DNA of 49,730 nt from positions 1 to 49,730 of the forward strand of contig JAERMQ010000047.1 of the NCBI GenBank assembly GCA_016844745.1. Reading direction: 5' to 3'. The DNA comes from Ignavibacteria bacterium. Its GTDB lineage: Bacteria > Bacteroidota > Ignavibacteria > Kapaibacteriales > UBA2268. The notes beneath the pieces were generated by a model, which was not told the origin of the DNA, made no database searches, and worked only from the letters and a program-made list of their open reading frames with translations. The position numbers and the translations under genes were made by a program. Of the stretch, positions 15,969 to 25,125 are shown piece after piece (within the stretch, counting starts at the first letter, position 1; each line of letters begins with the position of its first letter).

Positions 15969-17399
15969 TTACAATATAAATCTGCTCAAATCGGAATTTT
16001 TTACGATTTCTTTAAGCTGATTACTAACCATTTCACCATTTATATTAATTTGTTTATTTTCCAGATTATCCGGCGCATTGAACAAAATATCCTCTAACAA
16101 CGTTGACATAATAGTATGCAAGCGGCGAGCGCCGATATTAATAACCTCGTCGTTTACTTCCGCTGCAAGCGAAGCAATTTCCTCAATTGCATCTACTTCG
16201 AATGTAAGTTCAATTCCATCTGAGCGTATCAAAGCCTGATACTGCTTAATTAACGCATTTTCAGGTATTGTAAGAATTTTAATAAAATCTTCCTTCGTCA
16301 GGCTGGTCAATTCCACTCTGATAGGAAAGCGTCCTTGCAGTTCAGGTATTAAGTCCGATGGCTTCGAAACATGGAAAGCTCCGGATGCTATAAATAACAC
16401 ATGGTCGGTGCGAACAGGACCATATTTTGTATTTACACTTGTACCTTCGACAATTGGTAGTAAATCCCGCTGAACTCCTTCCCTCGAAACTTCAGGACCT
16501 CCGCCGGATGCACCCCCACGTGAGGCAATTTTGTCAATTTCATCAACGAATACGATACCGGAATTTTCTGCACGTCCCAAAGCTTCGCGAATCACTGCGT
16601 CCATATCGATAAGTTTATCAGCTTCTTCTTTCAGCAGAATCACTTTGGCATCAGAAATTTTCATCTTCCTTTTCTTATTTTTCTTTGGCAGAATGCTTCC
16701 GAAAATATCCTGGATATTCATTCCGATTTCATCCATACCAATAGGACCAAGAACCTGAAGCGAAGGCACCTGGTCAACCTGAATATCAACCTCGACTGTT
16801 CGTTCATCTAATTTCCCTGAGCGAAGCATCTCCCGGAATTTCTCACGAGTGCGGTTATTATCTTCAACTTCCTCATCGGTAGCAGTATCGAATGATGGAC
16901 CGCGCTTTACAGGAGGAATAAGTATGTCCAGCAACCTGTTTTCGGTGTTCATGATTGCCTGTTTCTCTTTTTCGCTTGCCTGTTCTTCACGTACCATAGC
17001 AACCGACCGGTCGGCAAGGTCACGAATCATTGATTCGACATCGCGACCAACATAGCCGACTTCGGTAAATTTAGTCGCTTCTACTTTAATAAATGGCGCT
17101 CCGGCAAGCTTGGCAAGCCGACGTGCAATTTCTGTTTTCCCAACTCCGGTAGGTCCTATCATGATGATATTATTTGGCATAATCTCATCTTTCAGGGCGT
17201 CCTTAACGTTTTGCCGCCGCCACCTGTTCCTTAAAGCTATAGCTACGGCTTTTTTGGCAGCGTCCTGCCCGATAATGAATTTATCCAACTCCGCAACTAT
17301 CTGATGTGGAGTAAGTTGTTTTTTTAAAATATCATTTATAACAAAGTTCTTTACTTTTTTCTTTTGTTCATCAGTGAGGATAATTTCGGTATTTTCCAT
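15969..17399 (-). CDS. hslU: HslU, ATPase subunit of the HslUV protease
   Basis: 476 residues from the ATG at 17399, one base after the hslV stop; a start further upstream would run far into hslV. The AAA+ motifs are in order: GPTGVGKTE (Walker A), [16 protein letters not shown] (pore motif region), [10 protein letters not shown] (Walker B), then [20 protein letters not shown] and the C-terminal sensor region ending SRFIL. HslU unfolds substrates and feeds them to HslV. The length is slightly above E. coli HslU (443), with an I-domain insertion of usual size. Confidence 0.96.
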   Translation of the reverse strand: MENTEIILTDEQKKKVKNFVINDILKKQLTPHQIVAELDKFIIGQDAAKKAVAIALRNRWRRQNVKDALKDEIMPNNIIMIGPTGVGKTEIARRLAKLAGAPFIKVEATKFTEVGYVGRDVESMIRDLADRSVAMVREEQASEKEKQAIMNTENRLLDILIPPVKRGPSFDTATDEEVEDNNRTREKFREMLRSGKLDERTVEVDIQVDQVPSLQVLGPIGMDEIGMNIQDIFGSILPKKNKKRKMKISDAKVILLKEEADKLIDMDAVIREALGRAENSGIVFVDEIDKIASRGGASGGGPEVSREGVQRDLLPIVEGTSVNTKYGPVRTDHVLFIASGAFHVSKPSDLIPELQGRFPIRVELTSLTKEDFIKILTIPENALIKQYQALIRSDGIELTFEVDAIEEIASLAAEVNDEVINIGARRLHTIMSTLLEDILFNAPDNLENKQININGEMVSNQLKEIVKNSDLSRFIL

Positions 17400-17400
17400 T

Positions 17401-17961
17401 TTATAATTCTTCGATATGAATATTGGAATTAGTGTAAATGCAGATTTGAGAAGCAATTTCAAGCGATTGAGTAACGATTTCCTTTGCCTGCAAATCAGTT
17501 AATTTCAGCATCGAACGGGCTGCAGCTAAGGCATAAGGACCACCGGAGCCAATTGCTACAATGTTATCGTCGGGTTCGATTACATCTCCGGTTCCGCTGA
17601 TTAGCAGGACTTTCGTATCATCCATAACGGCAAGCATCGCTTCAAGCCGGCGCAAATACCGGTCTGTTCGCCAGTCTTTTGCCAATTCGATGGATGAGCG
17701 ATAGAGGTTCCCTCGATGAGCCTCCAATTTCTCTTCGAAGCGTTGGAGCAGCGTAAAAGCATCTGCAGTAGCGCCTGCAAATCCTGCAATAATTTTATCA
17801 TTATATACTTTTCTTACTTTTTTTGCCGTATGCTTCATTACGGTATTTCCGAAGGTTACCTGACCGTCGGAGCCCATGGCGGCTTTACCGTCGCGGAGAA
17901 TCCCGATAACCGTTGTTGAATGGGTTTCAGGAAGAAGAATATTATTTTTTTTCGATTTCAT
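17401..17961 (-). CDS. hslV: HslV, peptidase subunit of the HslUV protease
   Basis: A 186-residue N-terminal nucleophile hydrolase. The catalytic Thr is T16 ([20 protein letters not shown]), followed by [50 protein letters not shown] and [14 protein letters not shown] segments. The Thr is preceded by 15 residues that must be removed, whereas E. coli HslV has only the initiator Met there. It is the first gene of the hslVU pair, one base before hslU. Confidence 0.96.
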   Translation of the reverse strand: MKSKKNNILLPETHSTTVIGILRDGKAAMGSDGQVTFGNTVMKHTAKKVRKVYNDKIIAGFAGATADAFTLLQRFEEKLEAHRGNLYRSSIELAKDWRTDRYLRRLEAMLAVMDDTKVLLISGTGDVIEPDDNIVAIGSGGPYALAAARSMLKLTDLQAKEIVTQSLEIASQICIYTNSNIHIEEL

Positions 17962-18023
17962 TTTAATTTCATTAATAATTTTAATTTTTCTTGATTCAAA
18001 ATAATGGCAATAATTTCAACATA

Positions 18024-18116
18024 GAGAAACCCCCTAACCCCCGGTTATAGAAGTAGAACATTGAAGTAGAAGTAGAAACAATTCCCCCTTTTTCAAAGGG
18101 GGTTAGGGGGTTTCTC
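18024..18116. repeat. Inverted repeat of the CCCCCTAACCCCC family (19-bp arms)
   Basis: GAGAAACCCCCTAACCCCC (18024-18042) is the exact reverse complement of 18098-18116. The right side also carries TTCCCCCTTTTTCAAAGG, as in the larger copy at 24395, but the left side lacks it; an unrelated AAGTAGAAAC-type stretch fills the loop. It therefore looks like a damaged copy of that element. It lies just upstream of hslV on the minus strand. Confidence 0.85.
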
Positions 18117-18207
18117 TTGAATTTGTCATTGCATATTTTTATTAATTTCATTATTTTGGAGTTCAGAATGACAAAGCAATATAAATATAGTTCGCTCATT
18201 TTCTAAA

Positions 18208-19473
18208 TTAATATCTTCTGAAAGGTTTAAACCAAGTTTCACCAATGGATACATCGACCGATAATCTGCCGAAATATTCTTTTATATTTCCATTAGTATT
18301 ATTCCCTCGTTGACCAAAAGTAATCGCAGCATCTATTATCATCGTACCGGGAATGGGAGCGGAAAATCCAATTGCTCCGAATACTTCATTAATTCCGGAA
18401 CCATTAACTTCAATGTAATTGCTGCGATAACCCCCGCCAATCTTATATGTGATTTTATCTAAAAAAGGAGTTCCAGGACCAGTGTTGCCGATTCGGGCAA
18501 TACCCAAACTTGTGCTCCAACTGTTCCTGTAGTTAAACTTATCGTTAATAAATTTTATATCAGCAAAAGTCTGATTGGAAAAAATCTGATTGGAAAAATC
18601 GGCAGCAAAAATAAATTTCCCCGTTTTATAAGAAGCGCCTATTCCGAATGCATCAGGGAAATCGAATTGACTCGAGCAGGAAACAACGGAATCACTTACT
18701 GTTAATGACGGTGACTTATAAGTAATTTGCCTGTCAATAGTCATATTACCACTGAATTCATAAAATGCACCTAATAAAAAATCATCCGATACTTTGTAGA
18801 AAGCACCGGTACGGATGCCCCACCCATCATAAGAATCAATAATTTCATCTGATGAAGCATAGACATTGGCATTGTTAAATGTTTTATCGATGGTTGTCGA
18901 TGTTATTCCGAATGAAGAAAAAATCATCGCACCAAATGAAATTTTATCTGTTATATTGGCGGAAGCGCCGATAAATGCTTGTGTAATTCCGCCAATGGCT
19001 TTGTTTAATGCGGTACCCTCAATTACTCCGTCCGGATTAGTCACACTTTTTGTTTGCGTTACCATTGAATTAATCCAACTGTATGGATAAATGCCAATAG
19101 CAGCGCTCAATCCAAGCGAAGTGTCAATTGAGAATAATCCCATCATGCCATTAACTTTACCATTATTCTGGGCAAGATTAGCGCCGTCAATATAATTAAC
19201 ATGTTGATTGAATTTGTAGCCGCCTTTGAGACGTGTGCTTGTCGCAAAGCTCCACATTGAAGGATTAACGGTATTAATAGCGCTTTCGGTTGGATAAGCA
19301 ATCGATGTACCTGCAAGAGCATCATAAGCGGCACCGTTGGTGCGGGTAATTTCGCCAACACCACCAATGGAATAATTTGAGCCTCCCTGACTTAGAACAT
19401 CAATATGATTAAGGCTGATAAATAAAATTAAAATACTAAGAAATTTTATATTCTTAACTACTGCTATTTTCAT
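18208..19473 (-). CDS. Outer-membrane beta-barrel protein, FadL/OmpP1-like
   Basis: 421 residues from the ATG at 19473 (MKIAVVKNIKFLSILILF), which gives a normal signal peptide; the longer frame from 19584 adds 37 residues without a signal. The mature start SNYSIGGVGEITRTNGAAYD, with an NPS near residue 70, is typical of Bacteroidota barrels of the FadL/OmpP1 kind. The rest consists of amphipathic strands with Gly and Asn turns. It ends in WFKPFRRY with an aromatic C-terminal strand. The substrate is unknown. It follows the DUF4270-like lipoprotein gene in the same direction. Confidence 0.75.
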   Translation of the reverse strand: MKIAVVKNIKFLSILILFISLNHIDVLSQGGSNYSIGGVGEITRTNGAAYDALAGTSIAYPTESAINTVNPSMWSFATSTRLKGGYKFNQHVNYIDGANLAQNNGKVNGMMGLFSIDTSLGLSAAIGIYPYSWINSMVTQTKSVTNPDGVIEGTALNKAIGGITQAFIGASANITDKISFGAMIFSSFGITSTTIDKTFNNANVYASSDEIIDSYDGWGIRTGAFYKVSDDFLLGAFYEFSGNMTIDRQITYKSPSLTVSDSVVSCSSQFDFPDAFGIGASYKTGKFIFAADFSNQIFSNQTFADIKFINDKFNYRNSWSTSLGIARIGNTGPGTPFLDKITYKIGGGYRSNYIEVNGSGINEVFGAIGFSAPIPGTMIIDAAITFGQRGNNTNGNIKEYFGRLSVDVSIGETWFKPFRRY

Positions 19474-19594
19474 TTGTTCATTAACTATTAGAATTGATAT
19501 ACCGTGAGATAAATCAATAAATGAATGTCTGCTGGGATTATGTTTTTTAAAATAATATTTCCTGATATTTATACTCATTTTCAATTGTTCAAAT

Positions 19595-20857
19595 TTATTT
19601 ATTATTGCAATTCAAACCGGGTCTTGTAGAATAAATAATATTTAATTTGGGTCGAACCGGCTCCGGGTCATTTAATCCATAGAATACCAGTTTGTCGGTT
19701 CGCAAATATTCCTTTTCAAGTGTAGATTGGATATGAAGAATCATACGACCCTTTTTATCCTGTCGCATCCATTTCTCAACAGCCGAACTAATGCTTGGAA
19801 AAATAAATTTGTTCGTACCTGATTGGCGAAATCCATAATAATAAATACCATAATCTTTTTCTTTTACAGTATCGACATAAAGATTCAATGCAATAACCGA
19901 ATCCAGACCTGTCGTTCCGATTTGTGATTTCTCCATATTTAAAGTCAATTCCAAGCTTGCTTTATGAATTGAAATCAATCCTGGTAAAGAACTAAAATCG
20001 AAATCCAATGCTGTTCTGTATGAAACTCCCGCTTGAATTGTAATTGGCTCTGAGGGAAAAGGCGCAGTAGATACCGCCCCTTCAATTCCTGCACGACATT
20101 TTATTGTAGTTATTGTTCCACTATTATTATAATTTATTGTCAGGATATTCGGATAATAATCTATCCCGAGTTCCTGTGCATCAAACCTTGCTATTACATT
20201 AGAATTGCCGTCGGGAACGAGCAATATTCCCGTAATCAATGCTAATTTAGAAGTATCAGCCTGCCATCGCAGCCACTGGGCAACCATGTTTTTATCCAGT
20301 TCAATTTCATATTCTTTAGCAACATTTATATCAATTTTAGAGGAAAAATAACCTACAATTGAAGTATAATCAATCAAATTATAAAGCGTATCCCAAGTTG
20401 CATTTAACTCATAAATATTTTTTGCTTTAAATACCTTAAACGACAAAAACGGATTAATAATATCTCCGAGCAAATAATTTGATAGGAATAAAGTAAATTT
20501 TGCTGATACTATATCCTCAGCTTTGATATACGGAAAAGTATCGGGCAGGTCAAATCTCATGCAAGCCATAGCTTTTGTCGAATCATTGATAGAACCGATA
20601 AGCAGACCTCCGTTATTCATATGCAGCAATTCTTCACGTTTCGGTTGGGTTGATGCAATAAGTTTGGTTACCGAATTGTTTATTGGGACAATATTAATCG
20701 TATCCGTAATAAAACTACTCCCGATTGCAGTTGGCTGCTCATTACAACTAAAACTGAAAAACGCAATTAATGCTAATAGCAGGGAGGTTGTCAGAATGTT
20801 ATATTTTTTTGAATTGTGTGGTTTCACTATGCTTAATCTAAAAACGATGTTCTTCAT
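19595..20857 (-). CDS. DUF4270-like surface lipoprotein
   Basis: A 420-residue lipoprotein with lipobox SFSC (Cys38). After the Cys comes NEQPTAIGSSFITDTINI, like the start of DUF4270 proteins (short acidic stretch, G-S-x-x-I/L). The body contains two DNRLRE-like halves with strands such as ARFDAQELGIDYYPNILTIN and a closing YGLNDPEPVRPKLNIIYS. Supporting context: in many Bacteroidota a DUF4270 gene lies beside glycogen synthase, as here with glgA upstream on the same strand. The assignment to DUF4270 is moderate because I compare from memory. Confidence 0.6.
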   Translation of the reverse strand: MKNIVFRLSIVKPHNSKKYNILTTSLLLALIAFFSFSCNEQPTAIGSSFITDTINIVPINNSVTKLIASTQPKREELLHMNNGGLLIGSINDSTKAMACMRFDLPDTFPYIKAEDIVSAKFTLFLSNYLLGDIINPFLSFKVFKAKNIYELNATWDTLYNLIDYTSIVGYFSSKIDINVAKEYEIELDKNMVAQWLRWQADTSKLALITGILLVPDGNSNVIARFDAQELGIDYYPNILTINYNNSGTITTIKCRAGIEGAVSTAPFPSEPITIQAGVSYRTALDFDFSSLPGLISIHKASLELTLNMEKSQIGTTGLDSVIALNLYVDTVKEKDYGIYYYGFRQSGTNKFIFPSISSAVEKWMRQDKKGRMILHIQSTLEKEYLRTDKLVFYGLNDPEPVRPKLNIIYSTRPGLNCNNK

Positions 20858-20995
20858 CCTTCTGATATAATTTCTTTTAATAAATAAGTTCTTTAGGAAT
20901 TTTTGATTGAAATTTTGGTCAAATAATCAAAGAATTTCAATACCAAAATTGATTTCAAAACATTCTAAAGCTATATATACGGAAAAACAAATCTT

Positions 20996-22468
20996 TTATT
21001 TCATAAGTTCTTTGTATATCTCCGAATATTTTTGGGCGGATTTCGACCAGGTAAAATCTTCGTTAGTTGCGTTTTTTATAAGAGTTTCCCACAATTCTTT
21101 ATCTTTAAAGCATTTGGCTGCAGTTTTTATTGCCAGAACCATATCAGGTGTATCGAACTTATTAAATACGAAAGTATTCCCTTTCATGGTTTTCTGGTCT
21201 ATTGGGGTTACGATATTAGCCAATCCACCGGTAAGATGAACAATCGGAATAGAGCCGTAAACCATAGAGTACATGGCATTCAATCCGCATGGCTCGTAGA
21301 GCGAAGGCATAAGGAACATATCCGAACCTGCTTCAATCAGATGTGCTAATTGCTCGTTGAACTCGTCGAAGAATTTGAATTTTGCGCTGTATTTCTTCTC
21401 GGCTTTAGCTACTGCTTTGGCTGTTTCCTGTTCGCCCAGACCTAATAGCACAATTTGAACTTTCTCTTTGAAAATTGCTTCGAGTGAATCAAGTAAAAGC
21501 TGAGTGCCTTTCTGCTCTTCGAGTCGCGATATCATACCGATAAGCGGAACATCAGGTTTATATTCCCATCCGATTTTCTTTATAAGCTCAACTTTATTAT
21601 TGTATTTGAATTCTTCAAAATCGGAACGCATTTTATGTTTCAAATAATCGTCCTGCCTCGGATTCCAGGTATAAGTATCGATTCCATTTAGCAAACCGAG
21701 AAATCTGCTGCCTTTTTCTTTTAGAGAAGTTCCCAATCCACCGCCGTGCTCTTTATCAGTGAGGATTTGCTTTGCATACCCTGGGCTGACGGTTGTTACA
21801 AAATCGGAATAATAAATTCCACCCTTCAGTATATTAATTTTTTTATTCTGAATATAATGAGACTGGACTTCCTTTGGAAAGCCTGTCAGGCTCATATTAA
21901 AGTCCTGATATTCACCCTGCTGTTTGAAATTGTGAATAGTTAATACTAATTTGGTTTTTTTAAATTTATTTGCGAACAAACCACGAACAAAACCGGGAAT
22001 AAAGGCAGTATGCCAGCCATTGCAATGAATTAAATCGGGGTACCATCCAAGCAACATACAAGTTTCGACGACGGTTCTGGAAAAAAAAGCAAATCTTTCT
22101 GCATTGTTTGGGAACTCTTTCCCGGTCTTTGGGTCATGGTAGATACCCTTTAATGCATCGAAATAAGTTAAATTTGTCGTAATATATGCCTGAACTTTAG
22201 TTCTCGGATTGAAAACAGAAGATGATTTCACGGTTGCAGGCTCGGATAATTTTCCCATTGGAATGGGGATATCGCGCAATCGATTAATTTCGTGGATTCG
22301 GTTTCTGCGCTCGGAAACAGTTCCGTATTTTGGAAGCATTATTCTTATATCATGTCCTAAATCACGTAATGCCATTGGCAGGGAGTATGATACGTCGGCT
22401 ATTCCACCACTTTTTATATATGGATAGGCTTCGCTGGTAACAAAGAGTATACTTAATGGTTTTGCCAT
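20996..22468 (-). CDS. glgA: Glycogen synthase GlgA (GT5, ADP-glucose dependent)
   Basis: A 490-residue GT-B glycosyltransferase that extends alpha-1,4-glucan from ADP-glucose. The N-terminal ILFVTSEAYPYIKSGGIADV contains the KxGG nucleotide-sugar motif. HNFKQQGEYQ, GLLNGIDTYTWNP, GMISRLEEQKG and the C-terminal PSLYEPCGLNAMYSMVYGSI with TGGLANIV are all in family order. Length matches (477 in E. coli). It leads a minus-strand cluster with the DUF4270-like lipoprotein and the outer-membrane protein, with a gap of 138 bases that holds no visible gene. Confidence 0.95.
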   Translation of the reverse strand: MAKPLSILFVTSEAYPYIKSGGIADVSYSLPMALRDLGHDIRIMLPKYGTVSERRNRIHEINRLRDIPIPMGKLSEPATVKSSSVFNPRTKVQAYITTNLTYFDALKGIYHDPKTGKEFPNNAERFAFFSRTVVETCMLLGWYPDLIHCNGWHTAFIPGFVRGLFANKFKKTKLVLTIHNFKQQGEYQDFNMSLTGFPKEVQSHYIQNKKINILKGGIYYSDFVTTVSPGYAKQILTDKEHGGGLGTSLKEKGSRFLGLLNGIDTYTWNPRQDDYLKHKMRSDFEEFKYNNKVELIKKIGWEYKPDVPLIGMISRLEEQKGTQLLLDSLEAIFKEKVQIVLLGLGEQETAKAVAKAEKKYSAKFKFFDEFNEQLAHLIEAGSDMFLMPSLYEPCGLNAMYSMVYGSIPIVHLTGGLANIVTPIDQKTMKGNTFVFNKFDTPDMVLAIKTAAKCFKDKELWETLIKNATNEDFTWSKSAQKYSEIYKELMK

Positions 22469-22610
22469 AACTTTTTCATTTTTATTTATAATGTTGTACT
22501 ATATCGAACTTACAAAAATAGTGAAATTTTATTAAAATTGAATGAGAAATTTTTTATTTTTCTAATAGAATCTATTTTTATATATTATATATTTTGTTTT
22601 AAGTAAAAAA

Positions 22611-23717
22611 ATGAAAGTAGAAGGCAAACATTATAGAACGATTTGGGAAGCGGGCAGTGGAGGTTTCGCCATTGAAATCATTGACCAGCGCTATCTTCCC
22701 CACGATTTCGTTATCGAAAGATTAATCACTTTGGATAATTTTTGTTCGGCAATTTCCGATATGCACGTAAGAGGAGCGCCTCTCATAGGCATTACAGCGG
22801 CTTATGGAATTTATATTGCTGCATTAGAAATAGGAAACAATCCGCACTTTGACGATGCATTATTGAATGCTTCACATAGCATTTGCAAAACACGCCCGAC
22901 TGCCGTTAACCTTGAATGGGCTGTAAATAAAATGCTCCAATCAATTCATGATGAATTTAGTGTCGATAAGAAATTATCCGCTCTTCTCAATACAGCCCGC
23001 AGACTTGCAGATGAGGATATTGCAAATTGTATTTCAATCGGAAATCATGGTTTTAAAATAATCGAAGAAATATCAAAATCGAAATTCGGACAACAGGTAA
23101 ATATCCTTACCCATTGCAATGCCGGATGGCTTGCAACCGTTGATTACGGAACTGCTACTGCACCAATTTATAAAGCTTTCGATAATGGTATTCCAATTCA
23201 TATTTGGGTCGATGAAACCCGCCCACGAAATCAAGGCGCCCGGCTTACCGCATGGGAGTTGAATAGTCACGGTATTCCCCATACTGTCATTGTGGATAAT
23301 GCCGGCGGACACTTGATGCAGCATGGTATGGTCGATATGGTAATCGTCGGATGCGACAGGGCAACACGCCAGGGAGATGTGGCAAATAAAATAGGTACCT
23401 ATTTAAAGGCTTTGGCAGCTAAGGATTGTGATATTCCTTTTTACGTCGCCTTGCCTACATCAACAATTGATTTGAATCTTACAGACGGAATAGCCGAAAT
23501 TCCAATCGAGCAAAGGAATGGAGATGAAGTTCGTTATGTTGAAGGATTATCCGATGGTAAAATTCGGGAAGTTTTAATTCCTCCCGAAAGTTCACCAGCA
23601 GCAAATTACGGATTCGATGTTACTCCTGCGCGTCTTATCACCGGACTAATCACCGAGAAGGGGATATGCAATCCATGCGAAGAAGAAATTGTTAAATTAT
23701 TTCAAAGTAATAAATGA
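22611..23717 (+). CDS. mtnA: S-methyl-5-thioribose-1-phosphate isomerase MtnA
   Basis: A 368-residue protein that converts 5-methylthioribose-1-phosphate to methylthioribulose-1-phosphate in methionine salvage. The family motifs are present: DMHVRGAPLIGITAAYGI, LTHCNAGWLAT (catalytic Cys), DETRPRNQGARLTAWEL, and VGCDRATRQGDVANKIGTY (catalytic Asp). The last base overlaps the next gene, a class II aldolase-type protein, through an ATGA junction, which ties the two in one step or two consecutive steps. No mtnK, mtnC or mtnD is in the window. Confidence 0.95.
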   Translation: MKVEGKHYRTIWEAGSGGFAIEIIDQRYLPHDFVIERLITLDNFCSAISDMHVRGAPLIGITAAYGIYIAALEIGNNPHFDDALLNASHSICKTRPTAVNLEWAVNKMLQSIHDEFSVDKKLSALLNTARRLADEDIANCISIGNHGFKIIEEISKSKFGQQVNILTHCNAGWLATVDYGTATAPIYKAFDNGIPIHIWVDETRPRNQGARLTAWELNSHGIPHTVIVDNAGGHLMQHGMVDMVIVGCDRATRQGDVANKIGTYLKALAAKDCDIPFYVALPTSTIDLNLTDGIAEIPIEQRNGDEVRYVEGLSDGKIREVLIPPESSPAANYGFDVTPARLITGLITEKGICNPCEEEIVKLFQSNK

Positions 23718-24355
23718 TGCAGTATGAGGGTGTAATAAAATTCCATAGTACCAGGCACTCCCCGGAATTGCCGGGTATTGATGAATTAAGGGATTTGGAA
23801 CATTACAGAAATAAATTGTTTAAACTCGGCTGGATTGGTGAACTCGAAGGGATAGGTTATGGCAATATCAGCAGCAGAATTGATTCTGATAAATTTATCA
23901 TAACATGCTCTCAATCGCAGGGACTTTTGGATTTGGAGCCTCAAAATTATTGTACGATTATTAGGTTTAATATTGAAAAAAATGAAGTATCTTACGACGG
24001 ATTAAATGAGCCATCGTCGGAAGCGATGACTCATGCTGCTATTTACCAGGCTTGCAGCGAAGTAAATGCCATTATACATGTCCATAATAAGAAAATCTGG
24101 GAATCTCAATCAAAAGATTTTGCATATACTCCAATAGATGCAGAATACGGCTCCCCTGCTCTTGCTTATGCAATTATAGATTTATTTCGACATAATAATT
24201 TTGAAATTAAAATGGATTATTCAACCGAAATTACAAGTAAAAAAAATCGTGATATTAAAAAAAATATTATTATTATGAATGGACATGAGGATGGAGTATT
24301 AGCATTTGGAAGAAACCTTGAAGAGTGTTTTCATTGTTTAAAAAATAGTTTATAA
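23714..24355 (+). CDS. Class II aldolase/adducin-family protein, MtnB- or Ald2-like
   Basis: A 213-residue zinc enzyme. The fold signature is GYGNISSRID, the acid/base Glu lies in EPSSEAMTHAAIY, zinc ligands lie in HVHNKKIW and the third His in MNGHEDGVLAFG. Class II aldolases of this kind cleave or dehydrate phosphorylated sugars. Next to mtnA the obvious candidates are methylthioribulose-1-phosphate dehydratase (MtnB) or the aldolase of the DHAP shunt, which splits the same sugar phosphate to DHAP and methylthioacetaldehyde. Sequence alone does not choose between them. Absence of mtnC and mtnD here leans to the aldolase. Confidence 0.8.
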   Translation: MMQYEGVIKFHSTRHSPELPGIDELRDLEHYRNKLFKLGWIGELEGIGYGNISSRIDSDKFIITCSQSQGLLDLEPQNYCTIIRFNIEKNEVSYDGLNEPSSEAMTHAAIYQACSEVNAIIHVHNKKIWESQSKDFAYTPIDAEYGSPALAYAIIDLFRHNNFEIKMDYSTEITSKKNRDIKKNIIIMNGHEDGVLAFGRNLEECFHCLKNSL

Positions 24356-24394
24356 TGTTTACCATTGGACATTCCGAAAATTAAAAAATGCCAG

Positions 24395-24482
24395 AACTAA
24401 GAAAAACCCCCTAACCCCCTTTGAAAAAGGGGGAAAAATAATTCCCCCTTTTTCAAAGGGGGTTAGGGGGTTTTTCTTAGTT
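24395..24482. repeat. Perfect 41-bp inverted repeat, CCCCCTAACCCCC family
   Basis: Arms 24395-24435 and 24442-24482 are exact reverse complements with a six-base loop, the most compact and longest hairpin in the window. The core AACCCCCTAACCCCC and CTTTGAAAAAGGGGG are shared with the partial copy at 18024. It is followed by TTATTTTTTCG on the plus strand, so it may end transcription of the mtnA-aldolase unit. Confidence 0.92.
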
Positions 24483-24567
24483 TATTTTTTCGAAGATAGA
24501 ATTTTTAGTCATCTGTAAATTTGTTGAAAATGAGAAAATTACTCAACCAAATTTAAAATTAAACAAT

Positions 24568-24990
24568 ATGAAAATACTTGTAATATGCACAGGCAATTCC
24601 TGCCGTAGTCAAATGGCAGAAGGCTTCCTTAAATCAATTGCTACTAATCACGAGGTATATTCTGCTGGTACACATCCGGCATCGAAGGTTAGCCATATCG
24701 CTATACAGGTTATGAATGAGGCGGGAATCGATATTTCCTCCCATCATCCAAAGCACATTTCAATTTTCGAGCAGACTCAATTCGATTATGTAATCACAGT
24801 TTGCGACAGCGCCAATCGAGAATGTCCGATTTTCCCGGGAGAAGCTGCTAATCGCCTGCATATTGGATTCGACGACCCGGCAAATGCGCACGGAACACAA
24901 GATGAAATCATCAATGAGTATAGGAGGATAAGGGATGAGATAAGATTAGCCTTTCAGGATTTTTATGAAAAGAATTTAGACATCAATTAA
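24568..24990 (+). CDS. arsC: Arsenate reductase, thioredoxin-coupled ArsC (LMW-PTP fold)
   Basis: A 140-residue protein. The phosphatase-type P-loop CTGNSCRS (C7, C12, R13) is at the N-terminus and the redox cysteines C79 (VITVCD) and C86 (NRECPIFPG) follow at the spacing of the three-cysteine relay in the S. aureus and B. subtilis enzymes. FDDPAN supplies the general-acid Asp. It reduces arsenate to arsenite with electrons from thioredoxin. No arsR, acr3 or arsB is next to it, so an exporter would be elsewhere. Confidence 0.92.
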   Translation: MKILVICTGNSCRSQMAEGFLKSIATNHEVYSAGTHPASKVSHIAIQVMNEAGIDISSHHPKHISIFEQTQFDYVITVCDSANRECPIFPGEAANRLHIGFDDPANAHGTQDEIINEYRRIRDEIRLAFQDFYEKNLDIN

Positions 24991-25034
24991 CAAACAAAAT
25001 TTTATCTGTATATTCCTTTATGAAAAACTTTTTA

Positions 25035-25042
25035 TAATTTTG
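25035..25042 (+). promoter_or_regulatory. Bacteroidota-type -7 element (TAATTTTG)
   Basis: TTATAATTTTGC matches TAnnTTTG and repeats the string found before 6488 and 33271. It would start transcription about 75 bases before the lipoprotein ATG at 25126. No -33 TTTG is evident. Confidence 0.4.
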
Positions 25043-25125
25043 CTTTCTTTTAATTATAGGATTATTAATATTTAATTTTTGAAATATATTTTAAAATAGT
25101 CAATTAAATTTTCAAAAGGTGAGAA

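Noticed and set aside
16427..17304. Several plus-strand open frames over hslU
   Set aside because: They mirror the conserved HslU coding sequence and have compositions typical of antisense frames.
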